Of a stretch of DNA of 64,000 nt, positions 25,609 to 35,726 are shown piece by piece (position 1 is the first letter of the stretch; the number at the start of each line of letters is the position of its first letter). Position numbers and translations under genes: made by a program. The notes beneath the pieces were generated by a model. That model was not told where the DNA came from and searched no databases. It saw only the letters and a program-made list of their open reading frames with translations. Source of the DNA: Fidelibacterota bacterium (GTDB lineage Bacteria > Pseudomonadota > Alphaproteobacteria > Rhodospirillales > Rhodospirillaceae); NCBI GenBank assembly GCA_947472795.1, contig CANJBL010000003.1:1-64000 (forward strand), read 5' to 3'.

Positions 25609-26541
25609 ATGAGTGATCCGTGGATTGTCCTCGCGGCTCTCGTGTTGGAAGCCGTCATTGGATATCCAACCGCATTGCATCTGGCTCTTCCCCATCCGGT
25701 GACGTGGATCGGTGCAGTGCTGGCCGTTTGCGAGAAGCGGTGGAACGAACCCCAACGCGCGCGCAAAGCTTGGGGTGTCGTCACTCTTGTGATCGCGGTC
25801 GTCGTCACGGGCGGCGCGGGATTTTTACTCAGCCACGTGACGGGTATCATGCCTTTGCAAACCGCCCTTATTGTCATCCTTGGCACAGTGGGTCTCGCGC
25901 AGCGCAGTCTGCACGACCATGTGGCGGCCGTTGTGCATGCGCCGGATCTCGACGCTGCGCGCCGCGCGGTGGCCGGCATTGTCGGCCGCGACGTGGAAAG
26001 TCTCGATGGACAAGGTGTCGCCGCAGCCGCTCTCGAAAGCCTCTCCGAGAGTTTCAACGATGGCATTGTCGCGCCCGCCTTCTGGTTCCTGCTGGGCGGC
26101 CTGCCGGGGCTCTTTATATATAAAGCGGTCAACACCGCCGACAGCATGATCGGGCACTTGGAACCCCGCTGGCGCGACTTCGGTTGGGCGGCAGCGCGTC
26201 TCGATGATCTGCTGAATCTTTTGCCGGCCCGTCTTGCCGGCGCACTCATTGTTTTGGCCCAAGGGCGCGACTGGCGGCGTGGCTGGCGCGTCATGTGGGC
26301 CGATGCCATGAAACATGCATCACCCAATGCTGGCTGGCCCGAAGCGGCCATGGCGGGCGCACTGAATGTCCGCTTGGGTGGGCCAGCGCAATATGACGGC
26401 GTCACACACGATCGGCCCGTGTTTGGCGTTGGCGCCGCCCCTTCTATTGCTGACGTGCGGCGTGGCCTTTTCACATATCGCAAAGCCTGCGCTTTGCTGT
26501 GGGTGTTGATGATCGCCGGAGGTCTCCTGTGGCGCCTATAA
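25609..26541 (+). CDS. cbiB: Adenosylcobinamide-phosphate synthase CbiB (CobD)
   Basis: A protein of about 310 residues with several membrane segments, including the first ([18 protein letters not shown]) and a later [12 protein letters not shown]. Family motifs are [14 protein letters not shown], the [19 protein letters not shown] block, [13 protein letters not shown] and the late [23 protein letters not shown]. It condenses adenosylcobyric acid with aminopropanol phosphate from CobC. ATG 25609 is preferred over GTG 25606 or GTG 25585 because the family starts a few residues before the first membrane segment. The last codons overlap the GTG start of cobQ. Confidence 0.9.
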   Translation: MSDPWIVLAALVLEAVIGYPTALHLALPHPVTWIGAVLAVCEKRWNEPQRARKAWGVVTLVIAVVVTGGAGFLLSHVTGIMPLQTALIVILGTVGLAQRSLHDHVAAVVHAPDLDAARRAVAGIVGRDVESLDGQGVAAAALESLSESFNDGIVAPAFWFLLGGLPGLFIYKAVNTADSMIGHLEPRWRDFGWAAARLDDLLNLLPARLAGALIVLAQGRDWRRGWRVMWADAMKHASPNAGWPEAAMAGALNVRLGGPAQYDGVTHDRPVFGVGAAPSIADVRRGLFTYRKACALLWVLMIAGGLLWRL

Positions 26542-28001
26542 AGCCAGCAGTGATGATCCAAGGCTGCGGCTCCGACGTGGGCAAGTCCATGATCGTCGCC
26601 GGGTTGTGTCGGCTGTTCGCCAATCGCGGACTTAAGGTTCGCCCCTTCAAACCGCAGAACATGTCCAACAATGCCGCCGTCACGGCCGATGGCGGCGAGA
26701 TCGGGCGGGCGCAGGCGCTGCAGGCCATGGCGTGCCGCACACCGGCCACCGTTCACATGAACCCTGTGCTGCTGAAGCCGCAGAGCGACGTTGGCGCGCA
26801 AGTTGTCATCCGGGGCAAAGTGGCTGGCACCTATCAGGCGCGGGCCTATCAGGATCGTAAGGGCGAGATGCTCGATGTGGTGCTCGAGAGCTTCCAGTTG
26901 CTCCAAAGCGAAGCCGATCTTGTCATTGTCGAAGGGGCCGGCAGCCCCGCGGAAACCAACCTGCGTCACAACGATATTGCCAACATGGGGTTCGCGCGCG
27001 CGGCAAAGGTGCCCGTTGTGCTTGCCGCCGATATTGATCGTGGGCACGTCATCGCCGCTCTGGTGGGTGCTGCGGCTGTGCTCGACGACGCCGACCGCGC
27101 CATGATCCAGGGTTTTCTCATCAACAAGTTTCGCGGCGATCCCGCACTCTTCACCGATGGCCGCACGGAAATCGTGCGGCGTACCGGCTGGCGTGATTTG
27201 GGTTTGATCCCGTGGCTCGCCGAAGCCCGCCGCTTGCCGGCGGAAGACGCAGTGATCTTGGAACGCAGCGCCAGCGACGTGGCCCGCGCCCGCGTGAAGA
27301 TTGCAGTGCCGCTTCTATCGCGCATCTCCAATTTCGACGACTTCGATCCGCTGCGGGCCGAGGACAGCGTGGACTTCGTGTACATCAAACCGGGCGAGCC
27401 GCTGCCCGGCGATGCCGACCTCGTTATCCTGCCGGGCACAAAAGCGACGCTCGCCGATCTGGCTTTTTTCCGCGCCCAGGGTTGGGACATTGATCTCGCG
27501 GCCCACGTGCGGCGCGGCGGGCGTGTGCTTGGCATTTGCGGAGGTTTGCAGATGTTGGGCCGGCGCATCACCGATCCCGAGGGCATCGAGGGGCCCGCAG
27601 GCTCCGCGAGCGGCCTCGGTTTGCTCGATCTCGAAACCACGCTCAGCGGAGAGAAGGTGTTGAAACCTGTGTCCGGCGTGCTTGCGTCTGCACCCGCGCC
27701 TTTCGACGGCTATGAGATGCACGTAGGCCGCACCACAGGCGCTGCACTGGAGCGGCCCTTCCTGTTCATCGGCAACACGGCTGACGGCGCGCAGTCCGCC
27801 GATGGTCGTATCGCCGGTACCTATGTCCACGGTCTCTTCGCCCGGGCCGAAGCACGTGGCGCGGTGCTGAAAGACCTGGGCGCTATGTCCAATGCCACGC
27901 ATCATGCTGGCGTTGTGGATGCGCTGCTCGACAGTCTCGCGCAATCGTTCGAGAAGGCTGTCGATATTGCTGCGCTTTCCGCCATCGCGGGGTTGCCATG
28001 A
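26529..28001 (+). CDS. cobQ: Cobyric acid synthase CobQ
   Basis: About 490 residues. The N-terminal nucleotide-binding domain opens [13 protein letters not shown] and continues [20 protein letters not shown]; the C-terminal glutamine amidotransferase-like domain has the nucleophile Cys in [11 protein letters not shown] and the His in [11 protein letters not shown]. The enzyme amidates four carboxylates of adenosylcobyrinic a,c-diamide. GTG 26529 gives [12 protein letters not shown], the usual distance to the P-loop; ATG 26553 would lose the first strand residues. Stop and cobT start overlap (ATGA). Confidence 0.94.
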   Translation: MAPIKPAVMIQGCGSDVGKSMIVAGLCRLFANRGLKVRPFKPQNMSNNAAVTADGGEIGRAQALQAMACRTPATVHMNPVLLKPQSDVGAQVVIRGKVAGTYQARAYQDRKGEMLDVVLESFQLLQSEADLVIVEGAGSPAETNLRHNDIANMGFARAAKVPVVLAADIDRGHVIAALVGAAAVLDDADRAMIQGFLINKFRGDPALFTDGRTEIVRRTGWRDLGLIPWLAEARRLPAEDAVILERSASDVARARVKIAVPLLSRISNFDDFDPLRAEDSVDFVYIKPGEPLPGDADLVILPGTKATLADLAFFRAQGWDIDLAAHVRRGGRVLGICGGLQMLGRRITDPEGIEGPAGSASGLGLLDLETTLSGEKVLKPVSGVLASAPAPFDGYEMHVGRTTGAALERPFLFIGNTADGAQSADGRIAGTYVHGLFARAEARGAVLKDLGAMSNATHHAGVVDALLDSLAQSFEKAVDIAALSAIAGLP

Positions 28002-29026
28002 TCGCACTTCCTTCTATTCCGGCTTTTGACACCACCCTCGCGCGCGAGCTGCGGGCGCGTATCGACGGGTTGGCCAAGCCTCCGGGCGCATTGGGACGCA
28101 TGGAAGATCTCGCCGTGCAGCTCGGTCTGATCCAGAACACGTTGCAGCCACAGGCCGCGCGCGCATTGCTGATGATCTTCGCCGGCGACCATGGCCTGAC
28201 CGAAGATGGCGTCTCGCGCTACCCCGCGGCCGTCACGGGCGCCATGGTGAGCACCTTCCTTGCAGGCAAAGCCAGCGCGAGCGCGTTCGCCGCCGCTGTA
28301 GATGCCGAGGTCCGTGTGGTCGACGCTGGCGTGGCGGCGGCCATCGATCATCCCAAGTTGCTCCAGCAGAACGTGCGGCGCGGCACGGCGAACGCCGCAC
28401 GAGCGCCTGCCATGAGCATCAAAGAAGCCGAGACAGCGCTCGCGCGCGGAATAGCTTTGGCCCAAACGTCCGCGCAGGAGTTCGACATTCTTGCCTGCGG
28501 CGAGATGGGCATCGGCAACTCGGCCTCCGCCGCGCTTCTCATGCATCGCCTAGCGGACGTTTCCCTGGCGCAGTGCGTCGGGCGTGGTGCGGGGCATGAC
28601 GATGCGGGGCTTGCCCATAAGCTCGCGGTGTTGGAGCGGGCGGCAGCGCGCACGAATGTTCGCGCACCTCTGGACGTGCTTGCCGAATTCGGCGGCTGCG
28701 AAATCGCCATGATGGCCGGCGCTATCCTCGGCGCGGCTTCCGCGCGGCGGGTGATGATTGTGGACGGCTTCATTTCAAGCGCAGCAGCGCTTGTGGCCGT
28801 GCGCCTTGCGCCCGCCGTGTTTCCCTTCTGTGTCTTCTCACACCGCTCCGCCGAGGCGGGGCATCGCTTGCTGCTCGATGCCTTGGGCGCAAAACCGCTG
28901 CTCGATCTCGACATGCGTTTGGGAGAAGGCACCGGCGCTCTGCTTGCCGTGCCTTTGCTGCGCGCGGCGGCGAATCTGCTGAGCCACGTCGCCAGCCTCG
29001 ACGACGTGCTGCAGGGAAGACTCTGA
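27998..29026 (+). CDS. cobT: Nicotinate-nucleotide-dimethylbenzimidazole phosphoribosyltransferase CobT
   Basis: A 342-residue enzyme that makes alpha-ribazole phosphate from dimethylbenzimidazole and nicotinate mononucleotide. Seen are [19 protein letters not shown], the [16 protein letters not shown] block, [28 protein letters not shown] and the catalytic Glu in [13 protein letters not shown] near the C-terminus. It is complete and collinear with the family length. It provides the lower ligand for CobS encoded directly after it. Confidence 0.94.
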   Translation: MIALPSIPAFDTTLARELRARIDGLAKPPGALGRMEDLAVQLGLIQNTLQPQAARALLMIFAGDHGLTEDGVSRYPAAVTGAMVSTFLAGKASASAFAAAVDAEVRVVDAGVAAAIDHPKLLQQNVRRGTANAARAPAMSIKEAETALARGIALAQTSAQEFDILACGEMGIGNSASAALLMHRLADVSLAQCVGRGAGHDDAGLAHKLAVLERAAARTNVRAPLDVLAEFGGCEIAMMAGAILGAASARRVMIVDGFISSAAALVAVRLAPAVFPFCVFSHRSAEAGHRLLLDALGAKPLLDLDMRLGEGTGALLAVPLLRAAANLLSHVASLDDVLQGRL

Positions 29027-29027
29027 C

Positions 29028-29798
29028 GTGGGTGTGCGCCGCGAATTCCGTCTGCTCCTCTGCGCCGTGCAATTTCTGACGCGCGTTCCGGTCGGACATC
29101 TCGCGGGCTACGCGCCCGATTGGATCACGCGCAGCGCGCGCTATTTCCCGCTTGTCGGCCACATGGTCGGTGGCGTCAGCGCCGCCGTGCTGTGGGGTGC
29201 GGCGCAACTCTGGCCGCAGCCCGTGCCGGTGATCCTGGCGCTCATCGGCGGCATTCTCTTGACCGGCGCCTTCCACGAGGACGGTCTCGCCGATACCGCC
29301 GACGGTCTTGGCGGCGGACAGGACCGCACCCAGCGTCTCACCATCATGAAGGACAGCCGCGTCGGAACGTACGGCGTGCTGGCGTTGATCCTTCTGCTCG
29401 CGCTTAAGGCCGCGAGCCTCGCGACCCTCGATGTTGTCAGCGCTGCCGCAGCGCTCATCACCGCGCATGGTCTCGCGCGTGCAGCCGCTGTGCTCGCCAT
29501 GGCCGCGATGCCTTATGCCGGCGATCCCGACGCGGCCAAGATCAAACCGGTGCCCCAGGGTGTGACCTGGAGCGAATCCCTTTTTGCCACAGCCTGGGGC
29601 CTTTGGCCCCTGGCTGTGCTCCCGATGTTGCCGCTATCCTCGGTTTTCACAGGCCTCGTGCTTGGCGGTTTGCTGGCGTTGGGACTGGCGCTCACGGCGC
29701 GCCGGCTCATAGGCGGGGTGACGGGTGATGTGCTCGGTGGGATCGAGGAATTATTCCAAGCCGGCTATCTATTGGGAGTGCTCGCTGGTCATATATAG
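29028..29798 (+). CDS. cobS: Adenosylcobinamide-GDP ribazoletransferase CobS
   Basis: A 256-residue membrane enzyme with the diagnostic HEDGLADTADGLGGG (about residues 84-98) and IMKDSRVGTYG motifs and several hydrophobic segments after them. It joins alpha-ribazole (phosphate) to adenosylcobinamide-GDP in the inner membrane. The GTG start at 29028 is one base after the cobT stop. Its substrate would normally be made by CobU, which in this locus is truncated. It is the last gene of the riboswitch operon; GCTGG/CCAGC around the stop is a weak hairpin. Confidence 0.93.
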   Translation: MGVRREFRLLLCAVQFLTRVPVGHLAGYAPDWITRSARYFPLVGHMVGGVSAAVLWGAAQLWPQPVPVILALIGGILLTGAFHEDGLADTADGLGGGQDRTQRLTIMKDSRVGTYGVLALILLLALKAASLATLDVVSAAAALITAHGLARAAAVLAMAAMPYAGDPDAAKIKPVPQGVTWSESLFATAWGLWPLAVLPMLPLSSVFTGLVLGGLLALGLALTARRLIGGVTGDVLGGIEELFQAGYLLGVLAGHI

Positions 29799-29825
29799 CC
29801 AGCTATCCATTTCCCCATGTTAATT

Positions 29826-29844
29826 GCTATTGATAATCATTCGC
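29826..29844. promoter_or_regulatory. Fur-box-like site
   Basis: GCTATTGATAATCATTCGC matches the 19-bp E. coli-type Fur consensus GATAATGATAATCATTATC at about 14 of 19 positions, with the central TTGATAATCATT nearly ideal. It lies about 45 bases upstream of the next gene's ATG, where a promoter would be, in a short AT-rich stretch unlike its flanks. Confidence 0.55.
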
Positions 29845-29887
29845 AAATAAAGTTAGGATGCTGGCTCTCTCGGACAATGGAGGCGGC

Positions 29888-30421
29888 ATGAGCGATCTTT
29901 GGCGGCAGGCGGCAGATGCGTGGCTGGTGGAACATCAGACCGTGGACATGCCGGCGCCGGCGCTGACCAGCCTCAGGGCCGCCGAGCAGTTCATCCTCTG
30001 CAATATACGTTTGTGGTGGAACGTCACGCCCACACACAAGGGTGAGGACACGGCGGCACGCACGTTTGTGCGCGAGGGCTTTGCCAGCATCAATCTGCCG
30101 CTCACGGCGCGCGAAGGCTTCGAGCGTTTCCTGCTGATCTTGAAAACCGCCGCCGTACAGATACCGCACATCAATGGCATCTCTTGCGCGGAGGTCAGCG
30201 ATGACGAGACACGCCTTTTAAGCCTCATCTCCCTCTGCCAACAGGGTCATAACGGTCACGCACTCATGGTACTGAAACGCTGGCTGCCGCCAACGGCCTA
30301 TCGCGTGAGCCTGGAGAACGCTGTGCGCTTCGCGAGCGGCGCGGCGGAGCAAGGCTTGATCCTGCCGGCGCGCCTGAAACTCCCGGTGCGCGACACGGAC
30401 GCGCGACCGCTGTTGCATTAA
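29888..30421 (+). CDS. Hypothetical protein behind a Fur-box-like site
   Basis: A protein of about 177 residues that I do not recognise. It is soluble with no signal peptide. There is a Trp-rich start (SDLWRQAADAWLVEH), a helical middle with LWWNVTPTHKG, and a basic helical C-terminus. I start it at ATG 29888 because GGAGG lies just before it; an upstream in-frame ATG at 29858 lacks a ribosome site. The Fur-box-like sequence suggests iron-repressed expression. It sits between the cobalamin operon and a glutathione transferase gene and shares its strand with both. Confidence 0.65.
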   Translation: MSDLWRQAADAWLVEHQTVDMPAPALTSLRAAEQFILCNIRLWWNVTPTHKGEDTAARTFVREGFASINLPLTAREGFERFLLILKTAAVQIPHINGISCAEVSDDETRLLSLISLCQQGHNGHALMVLKRWLPPTAYRVSLENAVRFASGAAEQGLILPARLKLPVRDTDARPLLH

Positions 30422-30528
30422 ATCGGCATAGCAGACTCCGGATATTGGCGGCTTTTCCGGCTTGCGAGGCTTCTGCCGCGATTGCAGACTGAGCCGCACG
30501 AAGCGCCATTGACCGAAGGAGTATTTCC

Positions 30529-31167
30529 GTGACCGCCTTGAAACTGTTCTACCGTTATCCTGCCTGCTCGATTGTCTCGCACATTGCTTTGGAAGAAGCG
30601 GGGTTGCCGTTCGAGGCGCGCCGCGTCGATTTCCAGAACGCCGACGACATGGCGGAAGTGAAGAAGTTCAATCCCAAGGGCGCGGTGCCAACGCTAGTGG
30701 CCGATGGTAAGGGCCTGTCGGAGAACGTGGCGATCTGCTCCTACATCGACTCTCTCGCGCCGCAGGCGAAATTGTTCCCCGCGGACCCCTTTACTCGCGC
30801 GCAGTGCGTGTCGTTCCTGGCTTGGGGGGCTAGCACCGTACATATCAACTTCCGCATGTCCTTCCGGCCCGAGCGCTTCACCAGTGACGCCGCGCAGGTG
30901 GAAGCCGTGCGCGCGCAGGGACGCACGAACTTCTGGAAAAATCTCGAAACCATCGATGAGATATTGCAGAAACAAGACTGGGTCATCGGCAATGCGTTCA
31001 CGATCGCCGATGGTTACGCTTTGCGCTTCTGGGATTGGGGCCGCATCACCAAACATCCCGTGGAAGATCTGAAAGCCTTCACCAAGCACAAGGATCGCAT
31101 GATCGCCCGGCCCGCGGTGAAGCGCGTGCTGGAACGCGAGGACAGCCCGCTTGTGGCCAAAGTCTGA
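30529..31167 (+). CDS. Glutathione S-transferase family protein
   Basis: A 212-residue two-domain GST. The N-terminal thioredoxin fold has YPACSIVSHIALEEAGL, FNPKGAVPTLVADG with the cis-Pro, and SENVAICSYID for the glutathione gamma-glutamyl contact; the helical C-terminal domain has DWVIGNAFTIADGYALRFWDW with the conserved Asp. Ser or Cys in YPACS may be the active residue, so theta- or beta-like classes are possible. The GTG start has GAAGGAG seven bases upstream. The substrate is unknown. Confidence 0.88.
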   Translation: MTALKLFYRYPACSIVSHIALEEAGLPFEARRVDFQNADDMAEVKKFNPKGAVPTLVADGKGLSENVAICSYIDSLAPQAKLFPADPFTRAQCVSFLAWGASTVHINFRMSFRPERFTSDAAQVEAVRAQGRTNFWKNLETIDEILQKQDWVIGNAFTIADGYALRFWDWGRITKHPVEDLKAFTKHKDRMIARPAVKRVLEREDSPLVAKV

Positions 31168-31190
31168 GCGGCGAATAAAAAACCAGCAAT

Positions 31191-31222
31191 AAAAAAGCCC
31201 GGTGCTTGCACCGGGCTTTTTC
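31191..31222. terminator. Bidirectional intrinsic terminator
   Basis: GCCCGGTG (31197-31204) pairs with CACCGGGC (31209-31216) over a CTTG loop, flanked by AAAAAA on the left and TTTTT on the right. It can end both the GST gene and the convergent cold-shock gene. Confidence 0.92.
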
Positions 31223-31249
31223 GTCTCAAGCTGAAGCTTTGTAAGGAAC

Positions 31250-31450
31250 TTAGGCCTTCAGGTTGGCAGCAGAATCCTTGCCGCGCTCGTTCACGATGTC
31301 ATAGCTGATCGCCTGACCTTCGTTGAGGGTCGACATGCCGGCGCGTTCTACGGCGCTGATGTGAACGAACACATCCTTGCCGCCGTTGCTCGGCTGAATG
31401 AAACCGTAGCCCTTTTGGGAGTTGAACCACTTCACAGTACCTTGAGCCAT
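31250..31450 (-). CDS. Cold-shock domain protein
   Basis: A 66-residue CspA-type protein beginning [20 protein letters not shown]. The RNA-binding motifs RNP1 (KGYGFI) and RNP2 (VFVHI) are intact. These small OB-fold proteins bind single-stranded RNA and DNA and melt RNA structure in cold or stress. AAGGAGG lies six bases before ATG 31450, a strong ribosome site; a longer open frame upstream is not needed. Whether it is cold-induced cannot be told from the sequence. Confidence 0.95.
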   Translation of the reverse strand: MAQGTVKWFNSQKGYGFIQPSNGGKDVFVHISAVERAGMSTLNEGQAISYDIVNERGKDSAANLKA

Positions 31451-31671
31451 TTTGGCCTCCTTAGAAAACGCACAACAGTGCGGCCTGAGCCGCGCGACCA
31501 TCGCGCAGCCTGTCCCGAATCCAGCGTTGTCTTGGAAGCCTTATGAGGGCGTTTAGCAAGGCAGGCGAAGAACTCGTGCCCCATGAAGATATCGAAACTT
31601 ATGCATTTTTCAATCCGGTGGATGGGCGGCCCCCATCCCCAACCCCTTGTAGTGTAAGGGGGTTAGAGCCG

Positions 31672-33708
31672 CTAACGGCGCGGGACCGGGACGCCCTTGG
31701 TCAAAAACCGCTGGGTTTTATGCTTCTGCCCCACGCGTTTGCCCTCGCCGCCCGCCCCGCCGGTGCCGGCCGGCTGCCAGGTGGGCACAAGCTGGTGTTT
31801 GCCGGGGCCGATGAGGTCCGCGCGGCCCATGCTCTTCAGCGCTTCGCGCAGGATCGGCCAGTTCTCGGCGTCGTGATAACGCAGGAAGGCTTTATGCAGA
31901 CGCCGCTGCCGTATGCCCTTCACGGCTGACACCGCCTCGGAGACGCCGCGGCGGATGGGCCGCAAGGGATTGCTGCCCGAGTGATACATGGCCGTCGCGA
32001 GCGCCATGGGCGAAGGCAAGAAGGTCTGCACTTGGTCGGCGCGATATTTATGGCGCTTCAGCCACAGCGCCAAGTTCATCATGTCCTCATCGCTGGTGCC
32101 CGGATGAGCGGCGATGAAATAAGGAATAAGGAAGTATTCCTTGCCCGCACCTTGCGCGGCGGCGTCGAACAATTGCTTGAAGCGGTCGTAGGCACCGATG
32201 CCGGGCTTCATCATCTTCGACAGCGGGCCGGCTTCCGTGTGCTCGGGTGCGATCTTCAAGTAACCGCCGACGTGATGGGTGACGAGTTCCTTGATGTAAG
32301 CCGGGCTCCTCACAGCCAAATCATAACGGACGCCCGATGCGACCATGACTTTCTTGATGCCCGGCAGCTCGCGCGCTTTCTTGTAGAGCTGAATCAGCGA
32401 CTCATGGCTGGTGTTGAGGTTCGGGCAGATGTCCGGATAGACGCATGACGGCTTGCGGCAGAGGGACTCGGTCTCTTTGTCCTTGCAGGCGATGCGGTAC
32501 ATGTTGGCGGTGGGCCCGCCGATGTCGGAGATAATGCCGGTGAAGCCTTTGGTCTTGTCGCGGATGTGGCCGATCTCATCCAATACCGATTTTTCCGAAC
32601 GGTTCTGAATGATGCGGCCCTCGTGCTCAGTGATGGAGCAGAAGGAGCAACCGCCGAAACAGCCGCGCATGATGGTGACGGAGAAGCGGATCATGTCCCA
32701 GGCGGGGATTTTCGCATCACCGTAAGAAGGGTGAGGGGCCCGGGCGTAGGGCAATTCATACACGCCGTCCATTTCCGGCGTGGTGAGCGGGATGGGCGGC
32801 GGCGTGACCCACAGCTCGCGGTCGCCGTGTTTCTGAATCAGAGGCCGTGCGTTGCCGGGATTGCTTTCGCGGTGAAGCACGCGGGAAGCGCGGGCGTAGG
32901 ATTCTTTATCCTGCTCGACCTGTTCGAAAGCCGGCAGGCGGATGATAGTCCTGGGACCGCTGGCGCGCGCGCCTTCGTCGCTGGACTCAAGATCATCGGC
33001 GGGAATTTCCGTCCAGCCTTCGGGCACGGACGGCTTCAGCAGCGCTACGCCGCGCACATCGTCGAGGTCAGTTGGCTTTGCGCCACGTGCCATGCGGTGC
33101 GTGACTTCCACCACGGCGCGCTCGGCGTTTCCATACAGCAGGATGTCGGCCTTGGCATCAACCAGGACAGAACGGCGGACCTTGTCGGACCAGTAGTCGT
33201 AGTGCGCGATGCGGCGCAGCGAGCTTTCGATGCCGCCGAGCACGATGGGCACATCCTTGAAGGCTTCGCGGCAGCGCTGCGCATAGACGATAACAGAACG
33301 GTCGGGGCGTTTGCCGCCTTCGCCGCCCGGCGTGTAGCTGTCGTTGTGGCGCAGGCGGCGGTCGGAGGTGTAGCGGTTGACCATCGAGTCCATATTGCCG
33401 CCGGTGATGCCGAAATAGAGTGTCGGCTTGCCGAGGGCAGAGAAGGCGTCGGGGTTGGTCCAATCGGGCTGAGCGATGATGCCAACGCGAAAGCCCTGTG
33501 CTTCCAGCAGGCGCCCAATAATCGCCATGCCGAAACTGGGATGATCGACGTAAGCGTCGCCGGTGACGAGGACGACATCGCAGGCATCCCAACCCAGCTC
33601 GTCCATCTCGGCGCGCGACATGGGCAGGAAGGGCGCGGTCCCAAAGCGGTGCGCCCAGTTCTTGCGGTAGGAGAAAAGCTGTTTCGGCTCGGCCGTAATG
33701 GCGTTCAT
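31672..33708 (-). CDS. YgiQ family radical SAM protein
   Basis: A 678-residue protein of the UPF0313/YgiQ type. It has an N-terminal B12-binding-like region ([20 protein letters not shown], then [17 protein letters not shown]) and a radical-SAM core with the CxxxCxxC cluster in [18 protein letters not shown] (about residue 350), followed by the [15 protein letters not shown] and [21 protein letters not shown] segments. The reaction is unknown. A C-terminal basic tail is typical. The two copies of GCGTTCAT around 33700-33720 give two possible ATGs in different frames; 33708 is the one in frame. Confidence 0.93.
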   Translation of the reverse strand: MNAITAEPKQLFSYRKNWAHRFGTAPFLPMSRAEMDELGWDACDVVLVTGDAYVDHPSFGMAIIGRLLEAQGFRVGIIAQPDWTNPDAFSALGKPTLYFGITGGNMDSMVNRYTSDRRLRHNDSYTPGGEGGKRPDRSVIVYAQRCREAFKDVPIVLGGIESSLRRIAHYDYWSDKVRRSVLVDAKADILLYGNAERAVVEVTHRMARGAKPTDLDDVRGVALLKPSVPEGWTEIPADDLESSDEGARASGPRTIIRLPAFEQVEQDKESYARASRVLHRESNPGNARPLIQKHGDRELWVTPPPIPLTTPEMDGVYELPYARAPHPSYGDAKIPAWDMIRFSVTIMRGCFGGCSFCSITEHEGRIIQNRSEKSVLDEIGHIRDKTKGFTGIISDIGGPTANMYRIACKDKETESLCRKPSCVYPDICPNLNTSHESLIQLYKKARELPGIKKVMVASGVRYDLAVRSPAYIKELVTHHVGGYLKIAPEHTEAGPLSKMMKPGIGAYDRFKQLFDAAAQGAGKEYFLIPYFIAAHPGTSDEDMMNLALWLKRHKYRADQVQTFLPSPMALATAMYHSGSNPLRPIRRGVSEAVSAVKGIRQRRLHKAFLRYHDAENWPILREALKSMGRADLIGPGKHQLVPTWQPAGTGGAGGEGKRVGQKHKTQRFLTKGVPVPRR

Positions 33709-33799
33709 GGGCGTTCATTTGCGCCAGGAAGCCTGCCTCGTCAATGGCAGCATGCCCGTGGTGAATGAATAATACGCCATATCAAGGTCTTGGAACGAG

Positions 33800-34528
33800 C
33801 TACCTTGCAAAAATCTCGGCAAAGAAAGCCTGCATGGCAGCCCAGGCGCGAGCGTCCGATTGGGCGTTGTAGAGGATTCCCGGTGCGATTGAGCCGTCGT
33901 TCTTGGGGTTCATGAACCCGTGTACGGTGCCGCCGTAGCTGTTGACCTGCCAGTTCGCGCCGGCTTTGCGCATTTCGTCCTCGAAGGCGACGACGTGCGG
34001 CGGCGGGATCATGGGATCGTCGGCGCCGTGGCAGACGAGGACTTTGGGTTTCACTTCGCCGGGTTTGGCGGGGGCTTTGGTCTCCAGTGCGCCGTGGAAG
34101 CTGACCACGCCGGAAAGGGTGGCGCCGTCGCGTGCGAGTTCCAACGCCGTGGAGCCGCCAAAGCAGAAGCCAATGGCGGCAAGCCGTGTGCCATCGACAT
34201 AAGGCAGCGCCGCCATAGCGTCGAGGGCTATGCGCGCGCGGGCGCGCAGTTTGGGTGGATTGCCGCGCATCTCGCCGATGAGGGCCAGGGCTTCCTCGCG
34301 GCTGGTGGTGGTGCGCCGGTCGCCGAACATATCCGCCGCGAAACCGACGTAGCCGAGATCAGCCAACATCTTGGCGCGCATGATGACATGTTCGCCCAAA
34401 CCCCAGGCTTCATGCACGATGAGGATGCCTGGAAGGCGGGTTTCATTAGCGATGCGCTTTTCGTCATAGGCGACGAAGCCGCTCAGGGAGACCGCGTTAT
34501 CGCGATAGGTGATGTCTTCGGTTTTCAT
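33800..34528 (-). CDS. Dienelactone hydrolase family protein
   Basis: A 242-residue alpha/beta-hydrolase with the Cys-His-Asp triad of dienelactone hydrolases: Cys122 in GFCFGGS, Asp near 170-171 in CHGADDPMIPP, and His203 in GGTVHGFMNPKN. No signal peptide is present, so it is cytosolic. The family opens dienelactones in chloroaromatic breakdown, but many members act on other esters. It follows hemH on the minus strand with a 21-base gap and is probably cotranscribed with it. Confidence 0.88.
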   Translation of the reverse strand: MKTEDITYRDNAVSLSGFVAYDEKRIANETRLPGILIVHEAWGLGEHVIMRAKMLADLGYVGFAADMFGDRRTTTSREEALALIGEMRGNPPKLRARARIALDAMAALPYVDGTRLAAIGFCFGGSTALELARDGATLSGVVSFHGALETKAPAKPGEVKPKVLVCHGADDPMIPPPHVVAFEDEMRKAGANWQVNSYGGTVHGFMNPKNDGSIAPGILYNAQSDARAWAAMQAFFAEIFAR

Positions 34529-34549
34529 CGCAGACTCCCATGACAGATC

Positions 34550-35599
34550 TTAAACGTGTGGGCACCGCGCAAAGTTCGCCGGGCAGATGCGTTTACCCGT
34601 GGCGGAGCACGGTGAGTGCTTGCCACGCAGGAATGCCGTGAATTGCGCCAGGGCGGAAATGAAGGCGGGAGCTGTGCGCACGGCGGCCAGACGCGAGAAG
34701 TGCGGCACGCCAACCGATGTCGCCAGCTCTTTCATAGTCTCGTCCAGTTCCACCAAGGTCTCGACGTGTTCCGAGACGAAGGCGATGGGTACGATGATGA
34801 GGGGCACTTTGTCCGCCCCTGCGCGCTTGATCTCGTTCTCGACGGAAGGCCCGAGCCATTCCACGGGCGTGACGCGGCTCTGGTAGCAGATGTTCCAATC
34901 AAGGTTCGGGATGGCAGCGCGTGCGACGACGGCTTCGGTCGATTGGTGCACTTGCCATTCGTAGGGATCGCCGCCGGCGATGGTTTTCTTCGGCAGCCCA
35001 TGAGCGGAGAAGAGCACGCGCGGCTTGCCGTGCGTGCTGGCGGTGGCGTGCGCTGCGCGTAAGGCTTCGGCGATGGGCGCGATGAAGCCATCGGCGGTGG
35101 GATAACAGCAGAGTTCCTCGATAGGTGTGGTGAGACTTTGGCGCTTGGCTTCCAGCGCGAGGGCTTTGAGCGATGTGCCCGTGGTGGTGGTGGAGAATTG
35201 CGGATAAAGCGGCAGCGCAACAATGCGTGTGGGTTGATACGCTTTCAAGCCCGCCACGACTTCCTTGGCCATGGGATGCCAGTAGCGCATGAAGACGAAG
35301 ACCTTGGAGTTCGGCGCGGTCTTCTGCATTTCTTTTTCAAGCGCGTCGGCCTGGGCTTGTGTTTCCGGCAACAGCACGGACTTTCCGCCAAGGCGCGCGT
35401 AGTAGCCTTGGGACTTCTTGGCGCGCAAGGTCGAGATGGTCGTGGCGAACAGCCAGCGCAGCGGCGTGGGCAGCGGGATGATGGAAGGGTCGTTGAAGAG
35501 ATTGAACAGGAACGGACGCACGGCGGCAGGGCTGTCGGGCCCGCCGAGGTTGAAGATCACAATCGCCAAGCGTTCGTTCGAGGGACGTTCGTTCACCAC
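34550..35599 (-). CDS. hemH: Ferrochelatase HemH
   Basis: A 349-residue enzyme that inserts Fe2+ into protoporphyrin IX, the last step of protoheme synthesis. Family blocks are IVIFNLGGPDSPAAVRPFLFNLF, FMRYWHPMAKEV, the metal-site His in LFSAHGLPKKTIAGGDPYEWQ, CYQSRVTPVEWLGP and VPIAFVSEHVETLVELDE, where the active His and Glu are intact. It is divergent from hemA across about 127 bases, so one intergenic region can control both heme units. Confidence 0.95.
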   Translation of the reverse strand: MVNERPSNERLAIVIFNLGGPDSPAAVRPFLFNLFNDPSIIPLPTPLRWLFATTISTLRAKKSQGYYARLGGKSVLLPETQAQADALEKEMQKTAPNSKVFVFMRYWHPMAKEVVAGLKAYQPTRIVALPLYPQFSTTTTGTSLKALALEAKRQSLTTPIEELCCYPTADGFIAPIAEALRAAHATASTHGKPRVLFSAHGLPKKTIAGGDPYEWQVHQSTEAVVARAAIPNLDWNICYQSRVTPVEWLGPSVENEIKRAGADKVPLIIVPIAFVSEHVETLVELDETMKELATSVGVPHFSRLAAVRTAPAFISALAQFTAFLRGKHSPCSATGKRICPANFARCPHV

Positions 35600-35677
35600 A
35601 CTTCCTTTTGCTTCCGCCCGTATGCCACAGGCTTAAGTAAAGCGGGAAGCCGCAAATTTGCGCGAGGCGCGGCGGCT

Positions 35678-35705
35678 TTGACACTGCTGTGACATTCCTT
35701 AACAG
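35678..35705 (+). promoter_or_regulatory. Candidate promoter of the heme operon
   Basis: A consensus -35 (TTGACA, 35678-35683) is followed after 16 bases by TAACAG (35700-35705), a moderate -10. This would start transcription about 15 bases before hemA. It is only a match by eye. Confidence 0.35.
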
Positions 35706-35726
35706 CGCCTGTGTTATCCGAGCCCC

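Noticed and set aside
23802-27047. 1081-codon antisense frame across the btu/cob genes
   Set aside because: It spans six well-identified genes and is only an effect of codon bias.
31643-31661. CCCCTT/AAGGGG hairpin after ygiQ as a terminator
   Set aside because: The minus-strand continuation is G-rich with no T-run, so termination is not supported.
31543-31929. 128-codon frame opposite the end of the YgiQ gene
   Set aside because: Most of it overlaps the well-conserved C-terminus of YgiQ on the other strand; no ribosome site or family match.
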